The notes under the pieces are model-generated. The model did not search any database. It was not told the origin of the DNA and saw only the letters and a program-made list of their open reading frames with translations. The position numbers were made by a program, and so were the translations under genes. Shown piece after piece: positions 34,780 to 43,872 of a stretch of DNA of 64,000 nucleotides (position 1 is its first letter; each line of letters starts with the position of its first letter). This DNA is from Streptomyces sp. RFCAC02 (GTDB taxonomy: Bacteria > Actinomycetota > Actinomycetes > Streptomycetales > Streptomycetaceae): the NCBI RefSeq assembly GCF_004193175.1, contig NZ_SAUH01000001.1, positions 1,777,501 to 1,841,500 of the forward strand. The letters run 5' to 3'.

Positions 34780-37700
34780 GTGGATGTCAGCGAGTGGCGA
34801 TACCGTCGGGGCATGACTGCATGGCCACCCATTGATCGTGACGATCTACGCAAGGCGCGCGGCGACGCCGGCTTCGCTACTGTACTCCCGCTGCTGATAA
34901 GGCGCCTGATAGCCGAGACAGCGGAAGGATTGAAATCTCTGGACATGCCAGGAGGCTCTGGCATTGCGGTCGGAGGTTTCGACGGCATTGTCACGACCTC
35001 GGGACAGTCGGTGTTTGTGCCGGAAGGGCACTCAGTGTGGGAGTTGTCTATTGGCGGCGGCAACGGAAAGGCCGAGGAAGACTACGAGAAGAGGATGACA
35101 GGACCGAAAGGGCTCACCACCGCGGACGTCACCTATGTGGAGATTATCCTCGACAAATGGAGGGATGCTCGAGCCTGGTCCGACCGCCATACAAAGGATG
35201 GTCGGTGGCGGGAGGTGCGCGCGTACAATCTCGACACGATCGACCTCTGGCTAGAGCAGGCGCCCGCGACCACGGCGTGGCTTGCGGCCCACTTGGGGAA
35301 GGCGCTGCCTGGCGTAAGGTCTCTAGAAGCATGGTGGACTGATAGCTGGCTCCGCTCAACGCGCGTGCCGCTGGGCCGGGCAGTGGTGCTGGCCGGAAGA
35401 GAAAGGGCAGCCACCGACTTCACTGCTGTGCTCGCCACCAGAAGGCCGGTCATCGCGCTAGGTGGGGATATGCGCCCCGACGAGCTCTGCGCCTTCGTTG
35501 CTGCTGCGCTAGAACAGGAAGGCATTCTGCGAGCCAGTCAGGTGGGGGCGCGGGTGCTGTTCGTTTCCGACAGCAGCAGTCTTCAGCAACTGATCACGCA
35601 GCCGCAGTCTTTGACTCTAGTCCTCGCGGACCCATCCCTCGCACGGGACATTACACAGCAGCACGCTCACCAACTCGTCTGGACGGCGATGCCCGGCGGC
35701 CCGTGCGATGTGAAGGTGCCCAGACTTCATAGCCAGGTTATCGAGTCCGTGCTGTGGTCCGAAAGCATGTCGCGTGAGCGTGCCGTCCGGTTCGGCACGC
35801 TCGGTCGTCGCAGCCTGCTCGCACTGCGTCGAGCCTTGGCCCACCACCCGGAGCCACTCACGCCAGAATGGGCCTCGACGCTCGATATTGTCCGCCGACG
35901 GCTCCTCCTGCTGAATTCCTGGAACGGTGAATATCCGGAAGACCGTCGCGTGCTGGCACAGTGTTTGGGGCTTGAGTACGAAGAGGTGCAGGAACGTGCC
36001 CGGGAACTTGCCGCCGGCACCGACATTCCTTTCCTCGGCCATCTGGAAGAGACCTGGCAGGTACTCGCTGTGGAAGATGCCTGGACCTTGTTCGGCGCTT
36101 CCCTGACCAGCGACGATCTGCAGGCCTTCCGAACAGCAGTCATGGAAGTACTGACTGAAACAGACCCGATTCTCGGCCTAGATCCGAACGAGCGGTGGAG
36201 GGCTGGGGCGATGGGCGTGCGGCGGCGCTTTTCAAGCACCCTTCGCGCAGGGCTCGCCCAGTCACTGGCTCTCCTGGGCATCTTGGGCACGGGCGCGAGG
36301 GGTCCGCAAGGCACCACGGGGGATCGATGGGCGCGGCTCTTGGTCCATGACCTACTGAAGCAGGCCAATGCTGATGACACGTACGGCCTGTGGCGTTCCC
36401 TAGGCGATGTCCTCACCTTGCTGGCTGAGGCCGCTCCGGAGGAGTTCATCGATGCGATGCACGAAGGGCTCGCTGGCGCCACGCCCCTTCACACAGCCAT
36501 GTTCACCGACAACGAGCCTGACAATATCGGACTGGGAAGCAGCTCTCCTCACACGCAGTTCCTGTGGTCCTTGGAAATCCTGGCATGGTCCCCGGAGCAT
36601 CTCGATGATGCAATCGACGTACTGACCGCGCTGGCTGCCGTCGACCCTGGCGGCCGACTCTCGAATCGCCCCCTCGCGAGTCTGGTGGGAATTCTCAGCG
36701 CTTGGGCTCCCAACACTACTGCCCCCGCCGAGGACCGTATCACAGTGATCCGACGCCTGTCCCGGACAAACCCAGCAGTCGGCCGGAAGGTTCTGCTCCA
36801 ACTCATTCCTTCCAAGCGCGCAATACAGAAAAGCCACCCTGTGCCGCATTTCCGGAACTGGAAAGAAGGCGACATCACCGTTACCCATGATGATCGATTG
36901 AAGGTTATCGATGCCGTCGCAGATCTACTCCTCGGCGAACTAAGTTCCGCACCCGACCTCTATGCGGATATGATTGACAGGATTGACGAACTCCCTTCGA
37001 GGCATCGCGTTGAGATCGCGCAACGGCTGACCGAGCTGGCCGACGACCCCGAATGTCTCGATCGGCGTGCGGTTCTCTACCGTGCGTTGCGCGACATGAT
37101 TTCCAAGCACCAGGAGCATTCGGACACTGCATGGGCACTTACTGCCGATGAACTTCGCCCACTCCAAGTCGCCTGCGCTGCACTGGAACCGCCGAATCCG
37201 GTACAGCGGCACGCCTGGCTATTTGAAGCAGACTGGATCACTCTCGGCGACCTCAGGCGTCGCGATGACTTCGCCGCCTACGAAGCGGAGATTCTCGCCC
37301 GGCGGGCTGCCGCGGTTGCGGAGATGGTCGCCATCGAAGGTTTGGAAGCCCTTGTGGCCCTAGCCTCTGCGACGAAGTTCGCTAATCTGGTAGGCACTGC
37401 CCTGGCAGAGGACTCTGAAGAATATGACCGAGAGTTGCTGTCGTGGCTCGAGGAAGGTGTTTCACCAGCCAAGGAAGTTGCGATGGGGTATCTGCATCGA
37501 CGCATGCGCGCCGACGGGACAATCCTCCGCGACAGACTTCTTTCTTCCACCGAGAACCCGCTGGCTCAGGCTGTTATTCTGCGGCTCGCCCCAGACCCAG
37601 CCACCGCATGGCCCAAGCTTGCCGACCTTAGCCCACAAGTGGAGGAATACTACTGGCGCGAGTTTTCTTATTACGGCCTAGGTGCCGAGTTCCCGCAAGC

Positions 37701-38604
37701 CCTGGAGGCGGCCCGTTCGTTGTTGACCGCAGGCCGCCCTGCGGCAGCCTTGGGCTTGATTCTTCTATACGACAGGGAAGGGGACCGTGCTGAGGCCGCC
37801 GAGATCGTCGCTGCTGGACTTGAAGCCCTCATCGCATCCGGCATGGAAGATGCGGAGCTCGGTCGACTTCGTTCGCGCTTCCAGGATCTCTTCGCGCTGC
37901 TAGCACGACATCACGAGCATGTCGGGCGTCAACGTGCACTCGACCTGGAGTGGCAATTCCTACCCGCTCTCGGGTTCGACGCCGAGGCCCCCACGCTTCA
38001 CAAGACACTGGCTGAAGACCCCATAGCATTCGCAGACTTGGTGACGTGGTGTTTCCACCCCAGCAACAGAGCCGAGGAGGACACCGAAAGTCCCGTCGAG
38101 CAAGAGAAAAGACGCGCTCTTGCACTTCATTCCTACAGAGCTCTTCATTCCATGCACATATGTCCCGGTGTGACGGCCGAAGGGACGCTCGACCCAGTTG
38201 CACTGCATACGTGGGTGATAACGGCACGAACAGAGCTTGCTGCCAGGGACCGCGCCGAGATCGGGGACGAGCAGATCGGTGAAGTGCTCGCTTTCGCCCC
38301 GCGCGACCCGGACGACTCGCACATCCCTGAAGCTGTCCGGGATCTACTCGAAGAGGTCAGCAGTAGCGATCTCGAACGGGGGCTCAGCATCGGTATTTAC
38401 AACAAACGAGGCGTCACCAGCCGAGGTCTTCTGGACGGCGGAGCGCAAGAATCGGAGCTGGCCAGGTGCTTCCGTGAACAGGCCGAACGCGTACGTGCGT
38501 GGCCGCGAACCAGGAAGTTGCTGAAAAAGCTTGCGGAATCGTACGAAGCCGACGCCCGGCGGGAGGATGACAAGGCAGAGCGACGGCATCAGGGACTGCA
38601 GTAG
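34780..38604 (+). CDS. 1274-aa protein with REase-like N-terminus, probable cargo or defence gene
   Basis: Residues about 62-105 read GIAVGGFDGIV, VFVPEGHSVWELS and GKAEEDYEKR, with Asp68, Glu88 and Lys97 in the order of a PD-(D/E)XK nuclease core. Further on, WREVRAYNLDTIDLWLEQAP and AAHLGK resemble a segment seen next to such nuclease domains. The remaining roughly 1000 residues look like helical repeats with no Walker A motif, so this is not a STAND NTPase. Base composition is visibly less GC-rich than in neighbours, with more A/T third positions, suggesting recent acquisition. It sits alone between relaxase and T4SS operon, converging on the latter. GTG 34780 and ATG 34813 are both possible starts. 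Defence function is inferred. Confidence 0.7.
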   Translation: MDVSEWRYRRGMTAWPPIDRDDLRKARGDAGFATVLPLLIRRLIAETAEGLKSLDMPGGSGIAVGGFDGIVTTSGQSVFVPEGHSVWELSIGGGNGKAEEDYEKRMTGPKGLTTADVTYVEIILDKWRDARAWSDRHTKDGRWREVRAYNLDTIDLWLEQAPATTAWLAAHLGKALPGVRSLEAWWTDSWLRSTRVPLGRAVVLAGRERAATDFTAVLATRRPVIALGGDMRPDELCAFVAAALEQEGILRASQVGARVLFVSDSSSLQQLITQPQSLTLVLADPSLARDITQQHAHQLVWTAMPGGPCDVKVPRLHSQVIESVLWSESMSRERAVRFGTLGRRSLLALRRALAHHPEPLTPEWASTLDIVRRRLLLLNSWNGEYPEDRRVLAQCLGLEYEEVQERARELAAGTDIPFLGHLEETWQVLAVEDAWTLFGASLTSDDLQAFRTAVMEVLTETDPILGLDPNERWRAGAMGVRRRFSSTLRAGLAQSLALLGILGTGARGPQGTTGDRWARLLVHDLLKQANADDTYGLWRSLGDVLTLLAEAAPEEFIDAMHEGLAGATPLHTAMFTDNEPDNIGLGSSSPHTQFLWSLEILAWSPEHLDDAIDVLTALAAVDPGGRLSNRPLASLVGILSAWAPNTTAPAEDRITVIRRLSRTNPAVGRKVLLQLIPSKRAIQKSHPVPHFRNWKEGDITVTHDDRLKVIDAVADLLLGELSSAPDLYADMIDRIDELPSRHRVEIAQRLTELADDPECLDRRAVLYRALRDMISKHQEHSDTAWALTADELRPLQVACAALEPPNPVQRHAWLFEADWITLGDLRRRDDFAAYEAEILARRAAAVAEMVAIEGLEALVALASATKFANLVGTALAEDSEEYDRELLSWLEEGVSPAKEVAMGYLHRRMRADGTILRDRLLSSTENPLAQAVILRLAPDPATAWPKLADLSPQVEEYYWREFSYYGLGAEFPQALEAARSLLTAGRPAAALGLILLYDREGDRAEAAEIVAAGLEALIASGMEDAELGRLRSRFQDLFALLARHHEHVGRQRALDLEWQFLPALGFDAEAPTLHKTLAEDPIAFADLVTWCFHPSNRAEEDTESPVEQEKRRALALHSYRALHSMHICPGVTAEGTLDPVALHTWVITARTELAARDRAEIGDEQIGEVLAFAPRDPDDSHIPEAVRDLLEEVSSSDLERGLSIGIYNKRGVTSRGLLDGGAQESELARCFREQAERVRAWPRTRKLLKKLAESYEADARREDDKAERRHQGLQ

Positions 38605-38613
38605 GCGGTACTG

Positions 38614-38661
38614 CTAGCGACCTGAGTCGAAGAACCATCCCTCGATTCCGTAGCGGTTCAT
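38614..38661 (-). CDS. 15-codon open frame coupled to the T4SS operon end
   Basis: ATG 38661 overlaps the DUF4913 stop in ATGA and encodes MNRYGIEGWFFDSGR before a TAG at 38614-38616. It may be a leader-like microprotein. It may also be the start of a longer gene lost when the 34780-38604 gene arrived. It is too short for confidence. Confidence 0.25.
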   Translation of the reverse strand: MNRYGIEGWFFDSGR

Positions 38662-39212
38662 GGGCACGGTGGTTCGTTCTCCTTCTGCATGGGGGGTGAG
38701 GCGGCGAGGAGGTCGTCGAGGTAGGTGGCGTCGCCAGTCCACGTCTCTCGGTGTCGCTCGCGGTGCTGGCCGTTGCGGCAGGTGCCGATCCAGAGGCGTC
38801 CGATGCGTTCGACGGCTCTGGCCAGTGCGTCCTGCCAGAGGTAGGGGGCCGAGCCGGGATCTCCTCCGGGGGCGTAGGCCGACTGGTGCGAGGTCCACAG
38901 CGCTGTCAGCTCTTCGACCACCGCGCCGTGTCGCCACCAGCACTGGCGCGGCAGTTGGTCGTTGGTGACCTCGTAGCGGTCGGCCAGCCAGAGGACCCAC
39001 TTCACGAACCGGAGCCACGTCGCGGTCCATTCGTCGGGGGGTAGGTCGCTCCATGAGACGGGCGTGCCGGCGACGGACTGGAGGTCCGGCGGCGACCCGA
39101 AAGGCGGGCGGCCCTCCTCGAGCATGTTCACCCGCTCGCTGAGCAGCATGAGCTCGGCGTTGATGGAGGCCAGCGTGGTGAAGATGTCGTCGAAACCGTT
39201 GCCGCCCGCCAT
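38658..39212 (-). CDS. DUF4913 domain protein, last gene of the T4SS operon
   Basis: ATG 39212 overlaps the coupling-protein stop (TGATG). The 184-aa product has an N-terminal coiled segment (LASINAELMLLSERVNMLEE) and a C-terminal DUF4913-like region with WTATWLRFVKWVLWLADRYEV, QCWWRHGAVVEELTALW and AYAPGGDP. DUF4913 proteins are regularly encoded beside actinobacterial conjugation genes, but their role is unknown. It ends where a less GC-rich gene converges. Confidence 0.8.
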   Translation of the reverse strand: MAGGNGFDDIFTTLASINAELMLLSERVNMLEEGRPPFGSPPDLQSVAGTPVSWSDLPPDEWTATWLRFVKWVLWLADRYEVTNDQLPRQCWWRHGAVVEELTALWTSHQSAYAPGGDPGSAPYLWQDALARAVERIGRLWIGTCRNGQHRERHRETWTGDATYLDDLLAASPPMQKENEPPCP

Positions 39213-41002
39213 CAGGTACCTCCGTTGACAAGCTCGTGCGCCCTGCGGGTCGCTTCTCCGATCTCCTCGGCGCGCGGCCCCTCGTGGGCACGGGTGAACG
39301 AGACTCGGGTCGCGGGTGTTCGGCGGTGGAAGACCAGCCCGCCGCGCTCGGGGATCATGCGGATGTCGGCTGGTTCGAGCACCGGGCGGCGGCGCAGCTG
39401 GGTGGAGACGGAGACGCGGTCCCCGTCGTCGGAGACACTTTCGACGTCCTCGTCGAACTCGCCGGCGAGTGCGCTGTAGTTCTTCAGTTCCTCGGGGTCG
39501 GAGATGCCGCCGAGGAAGATCTTCACGGTGCTGGCCGCGTACATCTTGCGCACGCCGAGTTGACCCCAGCGCTCCTCGGCCTGGGCGTAGGACTGGAGGA
39601 CCGCCATGACGAAGATGTTCTGGGAGCCGCTGACGCTCATCAGGGACGGGACCTCGGGGAGCGGCGCGACGTTGGCCAGCTCGTCCAGGAAGCAGCCGAG
39701 CGGGGTGGGCAGGCGGCCGTTGGGCGCTCGGCCGGCGATCGACTTGGCTGTGTCGAAGAGAGCCTTGGCGAAGGCGGCGTTCAGCGGAGCAAGAGCCGAG
39801 CCCTCCTCGTCCTCGCCGATCAGGAAGAGCGTGCCGGAGTCCGTGAGGTACCGGGCCATGTCGAAGACATCGGCGTCCGGCTCCGGGGCGAAGATCTCCG
39901 CGACCTTGTCGTCGTAGAGCGCGATGAACGACTGCTGGGCCGTGCGCCATGTGGCGCTGCGCTCTTCCTGCGCGGCGGCGTGCTGACCGGCCAGTGCCTC
40001 GGCGAGCCCGTGCCGCCCGCTGAGCGCGAGGAGGTCGACCGCCTCACGGTTGTCCGGATCGGCCGCCCAGCTCAGAACGTCGGAAACCGGACGACGGTGG
40101 AGGGCAGCAGCATGCAGCCAGCAGGTGATGACTGTCTTGGCGTTGAGACTGAAGTACCCGCCGTTCGTGGTCCCTTCTTCGCTCTTGGTGGTGGCGACCA
40201 GGGTCTCGGCGCGTTTGCGGGCGACCTGATAGTCCTCGCAGCCAGCGGTGAGCGGCCAGCGAAGTTGCTGCGGCCAGCCGGAGAGGCCGGTGGGGTCGAG
40301 CACCAGCACCGGACCGTATTGCTGGCGCAGCACCGCGGTGCTGTAGAGCACGTCGGTCTTGGAGCTGGTGGCGAGGACGGTGCCCTGGAAGTCGAGGATT
40401 CCGGGGAGGATGATCTGACTGGTCTTGCCTTCGCGCGGCGGCGCGACCAGGACAACGCTCTCCTCGATGGAGATCCACAGCGGAATCGCGGAAGGTTCGG
40501 CGCGTCCTGCGGAGACGGCGACGTGCCGGATGGTGATGGAGGCGGAGTCGCGCGCGAACATCGACGGGCGTAGCGAGGCCGCGCGGGCAAGCGCCTGTCG
40601 TTCCCCCATGGCCTTTTCCAGCTGGGTCGCGGTGGCCATGCCGTCCGCGCCGTCCGTGCCCCGGCGAAGCCACCGTCGGTAACCTCGCCAGGCGCCGAGC
40701 ACCGCGCCGACCAGCAACACGGCGAAGCAGGTCCAGTAGGCGATCGGCCCGCCTACTCCCCTGCCGGCCGGCCAGGCGGCGGCCGGGTCGGTGGGATGGG
40801 CGAACACCGACAGAGTGGTGCCTTCCGTGAAGTCCCAGCCGATGCGCGCCGGAAGTCCGTACGTCCACAGCCCCGACAGGACGGCTGCGAGGCGCGCGAG
40901 CACGGTGAGCAGGAAGATGACGGTCAGCGGCACTACCCACAGGGCGTCACGGCCGAGCCGCAGCCGGGCGGCAGTGCGTGGGGTGGCGGCGCCCTGCGTC
41001 AT
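39212..41002 (-). CDS. VirD4/TraG-type type IV coupling protein
   Basis: The 596-aa membrane ATPase has two N-terminal transmembrane segments (VVPLTVIFLLTVLARLAAVL, residues about 24-45; IAYWTCFAVLLVGAVLGAW, about 86-105). A cytoplasmic motor follows with Walker A (APPREGKTSQ, about 186) and Walker B (GCFLDELANVAPLP, about 437), plus the family segment GSQNIFVMAVLQSYAQAEERWG. It links the relaxosome to the secretion channel. It overlaps the upstream VirB4-type ATPase by 4 nt and the downstream DUF4913 gene at its stop, so it is part of the reverse-strand transfer operon. No defect is visible. Confidence 0.92.
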   Translation of the reverse strand: MTQGAATPRTAARLRLGRDALWVVPLTVIFLLTVLARLAAVLSGLWTYGLPARIGWDFTEGTTLSVFAHPTDPAAAWPAGRGVGGPIAYWTCFAVLLVGAVLGAWRGYRRWLRRGTDGADGMATATQLEKAMGERQALARAASLRPSMFARDSASITIRHVAVSAGRAEPSAIPLWISIEESVVLVAPPREGKTSQIILPGILDFQGTVLATSSKTDVLYSTAVLRQQYGPVLVLDPTGLSGWPQQLRWPLTAGCEDYQVARKRAETLVATTKSEEGTTNGGYFSLNAKTVITCWLHAAALHRRPVSDVLSWAADPDNREAVDLLALSGRHGLAEALAGQHAAAQEERSATWRTAQQSFIALYDDKVAEIFAPEPDADVFDMARYLTDSGTLFLIGEDEEGSALAPLNAAFAKALFDTAKSIAGRAPNGRLPTPLGCFLDELANVAPLPEVPSLMSVSGSQNIFVMAVLQSYAQAEERWGQLGVRKMYAASTVKIFLGGISDPEELKNYSALAGEFDEDVESVSDDGDRVSVSTQLRRRPVLEPADIRMIPERGGLVFHRRTPATRVSFTRAHEGPRAEEIGEATRRAHELVNGGT

Positions 41003-42366
41003 GGCGTGCCTCGTTTCCGCAGCCGGATCACGGGAGCGGCAACGGCCTCGTCATCGGGGCTGGGCGTACTCGTCTCGGTCATACGGCGGTTCGTGTCCGT
41101 CAGCCGGATCTCGGCCGCCGTCCTGATGTGCTCGACCAGGTTGATGCGTGAGCCGACCTGCCAGATGGCGCGGCCGGGCGCGCAGATGTTGGCTCCGTCC
41201 GGGAGGGCCTCGCGTGCCCAGTCCGTGAGGCCGAGGTAGGAGGCGGTGGTCTCGGCTTCTTCCCGGTCCAGGTGGTAGACGACGCGGGTGGCCGTCAGCT
41301 TCAGGATGGCGGCGGCCTCGGGAGCCTCGTCCAGGACCAGGTCGGCGAGGTGGTGGAGGATGGCCCAGAAGGAGAGACCGAGCCGGCGACCGTACCGGAC
41401 CAGTTCCTCGAAGAGGCGGGCGACCGGACGGTGGCTGAGGATGTGCCACGCCTCCTCGACGATCAGGGTCCGCTTGACGGTGTCGTCGGGCCGAATCCAG
41501 CCGAAGCGGATCCACGGCCCGATGACGGCCATCAGCAGCGGCATGGCCTCGCCTTCGCGCGGCAGGCGCGTCAGGTCGAAGACGATGAGCCGGGCGGCGA
41601 GGTCGATGCCCTCGGTGGTGGGGCCGTCGAAAAGGCCCGCCAAGTCGCGATCCGCGTTGCACAGCTCGTCCAGGGCCAGCGCCGCAGGCCGTCCCCAGTC
41701 AGCCAGCTCCGCCGGTTCGACGAGTTGTTGCCCGAGCCAGGCGGCGCTCGGAGCAGTCAGCGCGTCGAGAACGTCCGAGAGGACCGCACCCCGTGGCGAG
41801 GTCCGGGCGGTGGAGAGTGCCACCCGGTGAGCCTCGGCCAGCGCGAACTTCGTCTGGGCGGTGGGCGGGCCGGCCAGGATCTCCACCATGGACAGCAGCA
41901 CCTTGAACTGGTGCTCCTGGGGAATCCGCGGGTCGAGCGGGTTGATCCGGACGCCGTCGCCGGCGCCGCCGTAGACGAGGCGGACGGGGGTGATGCCCAG
42001 CTCTCTGGCGATGCCGTCCCACTCGCCGGTGCCGTCCTCGCCCTGCGCGTCGAGGACGCAGAACGCGCGGTCGCGGAACCGCAGCTGCCGCAAGACGTAC
42101 GTCTTCTCCAGTGCCGACTTGCCGTGGCCGCTCTTGCCAAGCACCAGGACATGACCGCTGGGGAGGCGGACGCGGGCTGAGGGGTCGTACAGGATGAAGG
42201 GATCGAAGATGTAGGCCCGGCCGCTGTATGCCTCACGGCCGATGATGACGCCGCGCGGATCCATGCCGGCGGCGCCGACCGCGGGGTAGAGACCGCACGC
42301 GTTGGTGGTGGTGGACCGGATGGCCCGGCGCCGGGTCTGGGCCTGGGAGCGGAGCATCGTCACCAC
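40999..42366 (-). CDS. VirB4-type T4SS ATPase (C-terminal ATPase domain protein)
   Basis: The 455-aa product has Walker A (VLGKSGHGKSALEKTYV, about residue 78), Walker B (RTLIVEEAWHILS, about 300) and GLSFWAILHHLADL, as in VirB4/TraC C-terminal domains. It energises channel or pilus assembly. The first 50 residues carry ACGLYPAVGA.GMDPRGV, common to actinobacterial members. In many systems VirB4 is one protein; here the N-terminal VirB4 region appears to be carried by the preceding SCO6880-type gene. GTG 42366 lies 3 nt after that gene's stop with GGAGGGG upstream; ATG 42357 is possible. It overlaps the coupling-protein gene. Confidence 0.88.
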   Translation of the reverse strand: MVTMLRSQAQTRRRAIRSTTTNACGLYPAVGAAGMDPRGVIIGREAYSGRAYIFDPFILYDPSARVRLPSGHVLVLGKSGHGKSALEKTYVLRQLRFRDRAFCVLDAQGEDGTGEWDGIARELGITPVRLVYGGAGDGVRINPLDPRIPQEHQFKVLLSMVEILAGPPTAQTKFALAEAHRVALSTARTSPRGAVLSDVLDALTAPSAAWLGQQLVEPAELADWGRPAALALDELCNADRDLAGLFDGPTTEGIDLAARLIVFDLTRLPREGEAMPLLMAVIGPWIRFGWIRPDDTVKRTLIVEEAWHILSHRPVARLFEELVRYGRRLGLSFWAILHHLADLVLDEAPEAAAILKLTATRVVYHLDREEAETTASYLGLTDWAREALPDGANICAPGRAIWQVGSRINLVEHIRTAAEIRLTDTNRRMTETSTPSPDDEAVAAPVIRLRKRGTP

Positions 42367-42369
42367 GGG

Positions 42370-43869
42370 TCAGCGCCCCTCCTTCAGCATGCCGCCGGCG
42401 AACGGCAGGGTGTTGGCGAAGGCGCGGTAGTGCTCCCTGTCGCACCACTCGAGGCGCAGCCCGCTGCGTGCGGCCCCGTTCCGGACGGTGTCGGCATCAC
42501 GTCGCAGCGCGTCGCGGCTGGGCGACGTCACGGTGACCCAGCCGGTGAAGCGGACGCCGGCGGCGCCGTCGGCGATCTCTCGCATGGTGGCGATGGAGGC
42601 CTGCTGGGCCTTCTGCTCGCGCGGGTCCTCGATGCGGCTGGCGCGTTTGTCGGCCTGCCCCAGCTCGCTGGTGGCGTCGGCCATCGCCTCGGTGATCGCC
42701 TGATCCGGCGGCACCAGGTGCATGGTGACCGCGACCGACAGGATGACGTCCTGGACGTAGAGCAGCAGGGGCGCGAGAAAGTTGACGCCGGCCGGCAGGA
42801 CGGGCCACTCCTTGACCCAGGCCGTTCGGGAGTACCAGGCATCGGTCGACGCCTCCCAGCTTCGGGAGGCCAGGTGGTCATGGGCACGGGCGTCGAGTTC
42901 GGCGGGCCAGGCGGTGACCCGGTCCATGCCGGTCGTGTCGTCGATCCAGTGCGCCGGGTCGTAGGCGTGGTGCAGGTATGAGGCGAGCGCGGACTCGTCG
43001 AGGTTGCGGACGTGCCGGAGCTGGCCCCGCGGCAGGCTGCGGGCGAACGCCTCGATCTCCTTGCCGAGGACCGCCGCGTAGCCCTCGTGCAAGGTGGCGT
43101 ACCGGCGGGCCTCCGCCACCAGCTCGGTGGTGTACGGGATGCCGAGGACGAGGATGAGCCGCCGGTCTTCGGCGGTGACGGCCACCTGGCGGATGAGTTC
43201 TCCATAGGAGTGGTCGAGCCAAGCGGGCGTGTCGGGGGCGCGCCGGGCGGCGGCGTCACGGGCGTGGGCGTTGGGGTCGGTCGGGATGACGCGGGTGATC
43301 CACTGGAGGCGGCGGACCCGGCCGCCGCCGTCCGCGGTCGACTTGAGCAGGTGCTCGTAGGCCCGGATCAGGGACTCCTTGTCGTCGGCGTCCAGGCTGC
43401 CGAAGTCCCGCATGGCCTCGACTTCGACGGCTGCCGTGAACATGAGCTCGTCCGGCTGGAGGAGGACCGCGATCTCGCCGTAGGCGGTGCGGGCGCTGAT
43501 CCACTGCATGTTGTGCGGGACGCCGGGTGGCGCGGCGATCGGGAGGCGGCGGCCGTTGGTGTGCCGCCCCGCGTAAGGGGCCTGGGAGCGGTAGAGCAGG
43601 GTGCCGTCGCGGAGCAGCCTGCCGTAGGTGCGGTTGATCTCGAACCACTTGAGATAGGTGCGACCCCGGTACGGCGCGAGCGTCGCCCATGCGCTGCCGC
43701 CGGCGATCGCGGCGAAGCCCAGCAGCCTCAACAGGACGCTGTCGACCAGCCAGACGGCGGCGAGGCCGCCGAGGAATCCGGCGCCCAGGACGAGTTGTTC
43801 GTCGCCGTCGAGCTTCCGGCCGAGCAGGCCGCGCGGTCGTGGCCGCGGGAAGGTGAAAGTGCGGGCCAT
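42370..43869 (-). CDS. SCO6880-family T4SS protein (PrgI-like membrane part plus VirB4 N-terminal-like domain)
   Basis: The 499-aa product starts with a short basic segment and two hydrophobic helices (LVLGAGFLGGLAAVWLVDSVLLRLLGFAAIAGG, residues about 25-60, written in the family as PrgI-like). A large soluble region follows (YRGRTYLKWFEINRTYGRLL, RRLQWITRVIPTDPNAHARD, VTSPSRDALRRDADTVRNG) that resembles VirB4 N-terminal domains. It is a core component of actinobacterial T4SSs, partnered with the separate ATPase encoded next. Tight spacing (3 nt to each neighbour) supports one transcript. Confidence 0.85.
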   Translation of the reverse strand: MARTFTFPRPRPRGLLGRKLDGDEQLVLGAGFLGGLAAVWLVDSVLLRLLGFAAIAGGSAWATLAPYRGRTYLKWFEINRTYGRLLRDGTLLYRSQAPYAGRHTNGRRLPIAAPPGVPHNMQWISARTAYGEIAVLLQPDELMFTAAVEVEAMRDFGSLDADDKESLIRAYEHLLKSTADGGGRVRRLQWITRVIPTDPNAHARDAAARRAPDTPAWLDHSYGELIRQVAVTAEDRRLILVLGIPYTTELVAEARRYATLHEGYAAVLGKEIEAFARSLPRGQLRHVRNLDESALASYLHHAYDPAHWIDDTTGMDRVTAWPAELDARAHDHLASRSWEASTDAWYSRTAWVKEWPVLPAGVNFLAPLLLYVQDVILSVAVTMHLVPPDQAITEAMADATSELGQADKRASRIEDPREQKAQQASIATMREIADGAAGVRFTGWVTVTSPSRDALRRDADTVRNGAARSGLRLEWCDREHYRAFANTLPFAGGMLKEGR

Positions 43870-43872
43870 GGG

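Noticed and set aside
34780..38604. STAND/Avs-type NTPase interpretation of the 1274-aa protein
   Set aside because: No GxxxxGK[ST] Walker A or Walker B was found in the central region, so only the nuclease-like N-terminus is claimed.
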